Assembly: GCA_018371855.1 (NCBI GenBank) | Contig: JAHAKD010000001.1 | Location: 186,001-250,000 of the forward strand | Direction: 5' to 3' | DNA length: 64,000 nucleotides | Source of the DNA: Clostridium sp. | GTDB lineage: Bacteria > Bacillota > Clostridia > TANB77 > CAG-508 | Made by a program: the position numbers and the translations under genes | In this document: positions 60,126 to 64,000 of the stretch, in pieces | Layout: each line of letters begins with the position of its first letter | How positions within the stretch are numbered: position 1 is the first letter of the stretch | The notes under the pieces: generated by a model | Databases searched by the model: none | What the model was told of the DNA's origin: nothing | What the model saw: the letters and a program-made list of their open reading frames with translations, nothing else

Positions 60126-60980
60126 ATGAACCAAAATACTTATATCAATGTAAAAATGACAAAACAAGAAGCAATAAAATATTATGCAAATAAAATAGTC
60201 GAAGATTCAATTGAAGATTGTATGGAATTAAATTATTGCATGACAAATGAATATTATGAAGATAATGGATTTGTAAAAGAAAATCAAGATGAAATATTAG
60301 AAGAAATTAAAAAAGATGAAAGAATAGCAGATGTATATTTAAACAAATCAAGTAAGCCATATACCTTTGATATGGTATTTTGGTCTGACTATTGTCCTGG
60401 ATATTATGAAGATTATACAATGTCAAGGTTTATTCAAAATGATATAATAAAAGACTTCATAGATCAATTAATAAAAATAAAAGATAATAGCATTTTCATA
60501 CATAATACAACTACACAAAACATTATAAATAAATTACTAACAGCAAATAACTTCATCGTTTCATTATCAGAAGAAGAAAAAGAAGGTGCTAATAATATGT
60601 TAAAAGAATTTATTTGTGGCACAGGATTTTTTTATAAATATTTAGATAAAGACAAAGTTGTTGTAAATAAGGAAAATATAGCAGAATTAATAACAGAATT
60701 ACAAGAAAAATATTACCAATTAGAGATATATAAAGATAGTAAACATATAAAAGATATATCATCAGAAGATATAGATGAAATGTTGAAAATATATGAAAAA
60801 GACAAGATTTATCCTGAAAAATATATTGGGTTATTTATATGTAAAGATGATAAAACAAAAACTTATTTAGCAATAGATAACAGAAATGGAGATATGTATA
60901 TAGAAGAATTTAAAACAGAAAAAGAATGTATGGATTATTTATTAGGAGAAGAAGATCAAGAGGAGGAAGATGAACTATGA
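60126..60980 (+). CDS. Unknown protein with acidic EEEDEL tail (284 aa)
   Basis: ATG behind GGAAAGGAATTA. Soluble alpha/beta protein; 'FWSDYCPGYYEDYTMSRFIQ' is a striking aromatic segment. C-terminus 'GEEDQEEEDEL', with the same GAGGAGGAAGATGAACTATGA string as at 53087-53107; its TGA overlaps the ATG of the next gene. Not recognised. Confidence 0.65.
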   Translation: MNQNTYINVKMTKQEAIKYYANKIVEDSIEDCMELNYCMTNEYYEDNGFVKENQDEILEEIKKDERIADVYLNKSSKPYTFDMVFWSDYCPGYYEDYTMSRFIQNDIIKDFIDQLIKIKDNSIFIHNTTTQNIINKLLTANNFIVSLSEEEKEGANNMLKEFICGTGFFYKYLDKDKVVVNKENIAELITELQEKYYQLEIYKDSKHIKDISSEDIDEMLKIYEKDKIYPEKYIGLFICKDDKTKTYLAIDNRNGDMYIEEFKTEKECMDYLLGEEDQEEEDEL

Positions 60981-62044
60981 TAATTAGAAACAAAGAAACA
61001 AAGGAATATATTCCTGTAAAAAATAAATATGGATATTCTAGTTTAGATTTTCAAACTGCTTTTCTTTATATGAGTAGACTTCCAGAAAAAGAAAGAAATA
61101 CTTTAGAAATATATGATAGGGAGCAAAATAAGATAATAGAACCTAAAAAATATGTATCAAATGATAGATATTTACTTTTCTTAGATAGTAAAGGAATTAA
61201 TTTAGAAGATTATGCTATGGGAAAAGTTGAATTTAATACTAATGTTGAATATATGGAATTTATCGATAATCTCTCTCTAAAATTTGAAAATGATATAGGA
61301 AAACCTGTTTTATCTAATCAAGATGAATTTACAGATTATATGAAATATAAAGTATTAGGTGCTATTGCATTTAATGAAGCTTTAAATAATTTAGGAGTGG
61401 GAATCATAACTTCATCACCACAGATGAGTTATATGCTAGATAAATATAATATTTCGGAAGAAACAAATTTATCTTTATACAAAAGAATTTCTGATAAATG
61501 GGAACAAGGTCAAAAATTAAGAATAGTTAGTAATTATAAAGAAGAAGTATTAGACAAAATTCCAACAAAATATTTAGATAAATATTTAAAAGTTCTACCC
61601 AATGAAAAAGCAGATTCACATGAATTGTATAGAGATATTTCTAAGTATAAAAGAATTGTAGAAAATATTGATAAAATAGAAGATAAAAAAGAGCCTGTTA
61701 AATTTTTAATTAATTATTCTGAAAATAGGGAATTAAGAAAAGATGATGTTTTAAATTTTAAAGAAATGGAAAGTAAAACATACTTGGCAACATTAGAAGT
61801 AAAAGCAAGAAATAATGAAGATTCAAAGAAATATGGAGAAGAATTTCATACTTACGACAAAGTAGATTTTACAATAATTTTAGATGATAGAAAAGATTTT
61901 AAAATTTATTTAGATAACAGAGAAGATATTGGCGATTATCAAAGTTTTAAATCATTTATGAAAAATACTTACATAGATGAATTTAATAATAAAATAACTA
62001 AAATGTTAAATGAAGCAGAAGAAAGTGAGGAAGAATCTATTTAA
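60977..62044 (+). CDS. Unknown protein with LPD-like features (355 aa)
   Basis: ATGA overlap with the preceding gene. Alpha/beta protein without membrane segments; 'VEYMEFIDNLSLKFENDIG' and 'KKYGEEFHTYDKVDFTIIL' look like parts of the small adaptor domains found in large mobile-element polyproteins, a tentative impression. C-terminus 'NEAEESEEESI' is acidic like the other tails. Confidence 0.6.
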   Translation: MIIRNKETKEYIPVKNKYGYSSLDFQTAFLYMSRLPEKERNTLEIYDREQNKIIEPKKYVSNDRYLLFLDSKGINLEDYAMGKVEFNTNVEYMEFIDNLSLKFENDIGKPVLSNQDEFTDYMKYKVLGAIAFNEALNNLGVGIITSSPQMSYMLDKYNISEETNLSLYKRISDKWEQGQKLRIVSNYKEEVLDKIPTKYLDKYLKVLPNEKADSHELYRDISKYKRIVENIDKIEDKKEPVKFLINYSENRELRKDDVLNFKEMESKTYLATLEVKARNNEDSKKYGEEFHTYDKVDFTIILDDRKDFKIYLDNREDIGDYQSFKSFMKNTYIDEFNNKITKMLNEAEESEEESI

Positions 62045-62068
62045 ATAGAAAGTTGGTGAAAATTTTAG

Positions 62069-62788
62069 ATGTTTAGTGATTCTAGTACAACAATTATTTA
62101 TAATATAGTAAATACTATGGGTTGGATCGCAGGAATTGCTTGTGTTGCAATGATAGTAATGGCAGTAATTAAAATAATCACAGGAGATGAATCTGACGCA
62201 AAAATTTATTTAAGAAGAATTAAAAACGGAATTATTGCATTTATATTAATTTTTTCTATAACATCTATTACTAGATTAGTTATAAACTCTTATATCGGAA
62301 CAGATGAAGCAACTATTGGTGATTTTAGTCAACATGCTTATGAAATTGGTAAATCAGCATTAACAGTAAAAGATGGAAAAGATGTTCAGCTAAGGCAAAT
62401 AATATTATATAATGATATGAAATTAGTAAGAACTGATGTTGATGAAACCATTAAAGAAGGTACATTTTGGCACAAAATAAAAATGAAAGTAGATGTATAT
62501 AGAAACTATGATGAATGTCAAGGTGCAATGAAAGGCTGGAGTGCAGAAAAATTATATTATGTTTTTAAATCAAGTGATGATGTAGGAGATTTAGAAGAAA
62601 AAGCAAAATATTATATATTCCCTAAAAATAGTATAGATGATATAGATGGTACAAAAGAAAGTTTTGAAAATTTAATTGGAAATTATAATTATAGTAAAAA
62701 TGGATTATTGTTTACAGTTTTAACAGACGCAAATGGTGAAATAAATGCTGAAACTACAAACCCATACAAAGATACTGATAATAAATAA
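62069..62788 (+). CDS. VirB2-like N-terminus with an added soluble domain
   Basis: 239 residues. Two membrane segments at ~13-37 ('MGWIAGIACVAMIVMAVIKI') and ~50-68, separated by 'TGDESDAKIYLRRIKNG', the same topology and 'tGde.da...rrik' loop as the VirB2-like protein at 57387. It is followed by an extracytoplasmic domain of ~165 residues not seen in that protein. Weak SD (AAAGTTGGTGA). Role in the channel inferred from topology and place. Confidence 0.68.
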   Translation: MFSDSSTTIIYNIVNTMGWIAGIACVAMIVMAVIKIITGDESDAKIYLRRIKNGIIAFILIFSITSITRLVINSYIGTDEATIGDFSQHAYEIGKSALTVKDGKDVQLRQIILYNDMKLVRTDVDETIKEGTFWHKIKMKVDVYRNYDECQGAMKGWSAEKLYYVFKSSDDVGDLEEKAKYYIFPKNSIDDIDGTKESFENLIGNYNYSKNGLLFTVLTDANGEINAETTNPYKDTDNK

Positions 62789-62813
62789 AATATAAATAAA
62801 GGAGATTTTTAAT

Positions 62814-63134
62814 ATGGAGGAAAACAATAACTATAAAGTACAAATACCAGGTGCAGTAAAAACAAGAATGGAAATATTTGATGGTGTGGGAATACCAGAA
62901 ATAATTTATACAGCAATAGGAGCAGGAATTGGCTTAGTAATAGCAATGCTAATTTACCAAATATCTAAAAACTATATTGTTGCATTAATTATATTTGCAA
63001 TTTGTTCTGGAGGAACTTTTGCAAGTGTAATAAAAGATAAAAACGGAGGTAGTATTGCTCAAACAATTAAAAATGTAATTATATTTGTGAAAAGTCAAAA
63101 AGTATTTAAATATGTTCGTACAAAAGATTATTAA
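62814..63134 (+). CDS. prgI: PrgI family (VirB3-like) protein
   Basis: 106 residues, ATG with AAAGGAG. 'YKVQIPGAVKTRMEIFDGVG' followed by two membrane segments (~32-50, 54-72) and 'NGGSIAQTIKNVIIFVKSQK' are the PrgI pattern. PrgI is the VirB3-like subunit that normally precedes the VirB4 ATPase gene; here VirB4 does not follow within the window. A terminator follows instead. Confidence 0.9.
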   Translation: MEENNNYKVQIPGAVKTRMEIFDGVGIPEIIYTAIGAGIGLVIAMLIYQISKNYIVALIIFAICSGGTFASVIKDKNGGSIAQTIKNVIIFVKSQKVFKYVRTKDY

Positions 63135-63164
63135 AATATAAGAATTAAATACAAAAAACACATT

Positions 63165-63203
63165 AAAAAGTCTTACTTCATTCTTTAGTAAGGCTTCTTT
63201 TTA
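63165..63203 (+). terminator. Terminator after prgI
   Basis: GTCTTACT (63170-63177) pairs with AGTAAGGC (63187-63194, one G-T), flanked by A5 and a T-rich run. It separates prgI from anything further right. Confidence 0.78.
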
Positions 63204-63309
63204 ATATTTAAAACATTTTAAAGGATAAAAGCATTAAAAAATAAGCATTTTTTAATTATACATTTTAAATATTTAAAGTAATTTAAATAACTTTTATTAA
63301 AATGTTTAA

Positions 63310-63338
63310 TTGATTATTTTAAAAATTTATTGTATAAT
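63310..63338 (+). promoter_or_regulatory. Sigma-A promoter before the 63350 ORF
   Basis: TTGATT (63310-63315), 17-nt spacer, TATAAT (63333-63338). Confidence 0.7.
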
Positions 63339-63349
63339 ACAATATTGAA

Positions 63350-63508
63350 ATGCTAGAATCAACTGTTATGAAAATAACAAAAACATATAAAACCAGAGAT
63401 AAAAAATTGTATGAAGAAATGAAAACAATAACACAATGACATTATAATTTAGAACTAGAAGATGTAGAATACTTAGCAAGTATTACCCTATTTATGACTA
63501 TATGGTAA
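63350..63508 (+). pseudogene. Small ORF with an in-frame TGA
   Basis: ATG 63350 opens 29 codons ('LESTVMKITKTYKTRDKKLY'), then TGA at 63437-63439, and the frame continues 'HYNLELEDVEYLASITLF' to TAA 63506-63508. A single TGG-to-TGA change would explain it. No clear SD, so confidence is low, but a good promoter lies directly upstream. Confidence 0.4.
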
Positions 63509-63542
63509 AAAATATAGGAAATTTTATATAGAGGTGGAACAA

Positions 63543-63896
63543 ATGGAAAATAAATATATATACCAATTAAATAAATCCTTTTATAAAAAACTTTCAAAAG
63601 AAATACAATTACTTTTTAGACTTTCTCCTAAAGATTTTAAAGAATTAATAAATTATGAAGGAACATACGGATTTTCAACTTCTATTTATAATACTTGTAG
63701 AAAGCTACATAAAGATAATTTAGCGAAATATTATTATAAATCATCAGAAAATGATGGTTTGGATAGTGTTATTGTAAAAAAACTAATTAGTTTTAAAACA
63801 AGAAAAATATTCATACCTAAATCATTTGATTCAAATGATTACTATAGGAAATCTTATAAGGAAAATAAAATTTATTTAGACAATATCACAAAATAA
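63543..63896 (+). CDS. Unknown protein at the right edge (117 aa)
   Basis: GAGGTGG (63531-63537) suits ATG 63543 better than the GTG at 63534 that it contains. The protein is basic and soluble; 'FRLSPKDFKELINYEGTYGF' and 'TCRKLHKDNLAKYYYKS' suggest a small winged-helix-like unit, as in DNA-binding proteins, but this is a guess. Transcribed from the promoter at 63310. The last 104 nt of the window hold no gene that I can support. Confidence 0.6.
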   Translation: MENKYIYQLNKSFYKKLSKEIQLLFRLSPKDFKELINYEGTYGFSTSIYNTCRKLHKDNLAKYYYKSSENDGLDSVIVKKLISFKTRKIFIPKSFDSNDYYRKSYKENKIYLDNITK

Positions 63897-64000
63897 ATAT
63901 TGATTTAACCCCAGATTCATGAAATATAATATATACATTATATTTATTATCAAAGTTATTATAGGTATTTTTATTAAAAAATAACATTTTTTAGCAAAGT

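Larger units (their letters stand above)
33700..64000 (+). mobile_element. Conjugative element (probable ICE), left part
   Basis: From here to the right edge all genes are on the plus strand, closely packed and even more AT-rich: XRE regulators, replication initiator-like protein, TopB, ParB, oriT-like sequences, RHH protein and MobP relaxase, CpaE-like protein, sortase, type III TA, VirD4, VirB2-, VirB6- and PrgI/VirB3-like proteins. No integrase or VirB4 is visible, so the element continues beyond 64000. Being linked to asnS-rho chromosomal genes, it is most likely integrated, although its replication and partition genes are plasmid-like. Confidence 0.85.

Overview
The window is AT-rich DNA of an anaerobic, spore-forming, low-GC Firmicute, most likely a clostridium. 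Evidence: dipicolinate synthase subunit B behind a sigma-K-like promoter, a yabP-yabQ-divIC cluster, pta-ackA acetate fermentation, ispG of the MEP pathway, Rho, and strong Shine-Dalgarno sites with frequent TTG/GTG starts.

Layout. Positions 1-33 kb are chromosomal: an amidohydrolase fragment, two ABC exporter pairs, a sirtuin, an HD protein, a DUF362 ferredoxin, a polysaccharide deacetylase, Sua5, TrmB, IspG, Pta-AckA, DpaB, a Xer recombinase, a DUF3137/LemA pair, a divergent DnaB-like ATPase, YabP/YabQ/DivIC, Rho, a DUF2207 protein and AsnRS. Three single genes (10640-10978, 12274-13074 on the minus strand, 24154-24666) have visibly higher GC and different codon use, each with its own promoter or terminator; they look imported. 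From about 33.7 kb to the right edge lies one end of a conjugative element, all genes on the plus strand. It has small regulators, a winged-helix replication protein, many accessory genes, TopB and ParB between two inverted oriT-like sequences, an RHH protein and MobP-type relaxase, a CpaE-like protein, a class D-like sortase, a type III toxin-antitoxin locus, the VirD4 coupling protein, VirB2-, VirB6- and PrgI/VirB3-like subunits, and several unknowns with similar acidic C-terminal tails. The integrase, VirB4 and the other end are outside the window.

How the element works (inference): the RHH protein and relaxase should act at the oriT copies, whose arrangement (hairpin, 8 nt, ATCCTG/CG) matches IncP/MOBP nic regions. 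VirD4 would pass the complex to the VirB-like channel. Four copies of one promoter module stand before parB, the sortase operon, virD4 and the VirB2-like gene, suggesting one transfer regulon. The type III TA locus would stabilise the element or defend against phage.

Most unusual observation: three native genes (an ABC ATPase, the DUF2207 protein and the VirB6-like protein) each appear to contain one extra C immediately before GG, making an in-frame CGG codon. Skipping that C restores the expected protein each time. I found no other in-frame CGG in the AT-rich genes by eye, although other CGN codons occur, whereas the three GC-richer genes use CGG freely. This suggests CGG is unassigned or very poorly decoded in this lineage and may provoke a +1 shift. 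Sequencing error or ordinary mutation remain the null hypotheses.
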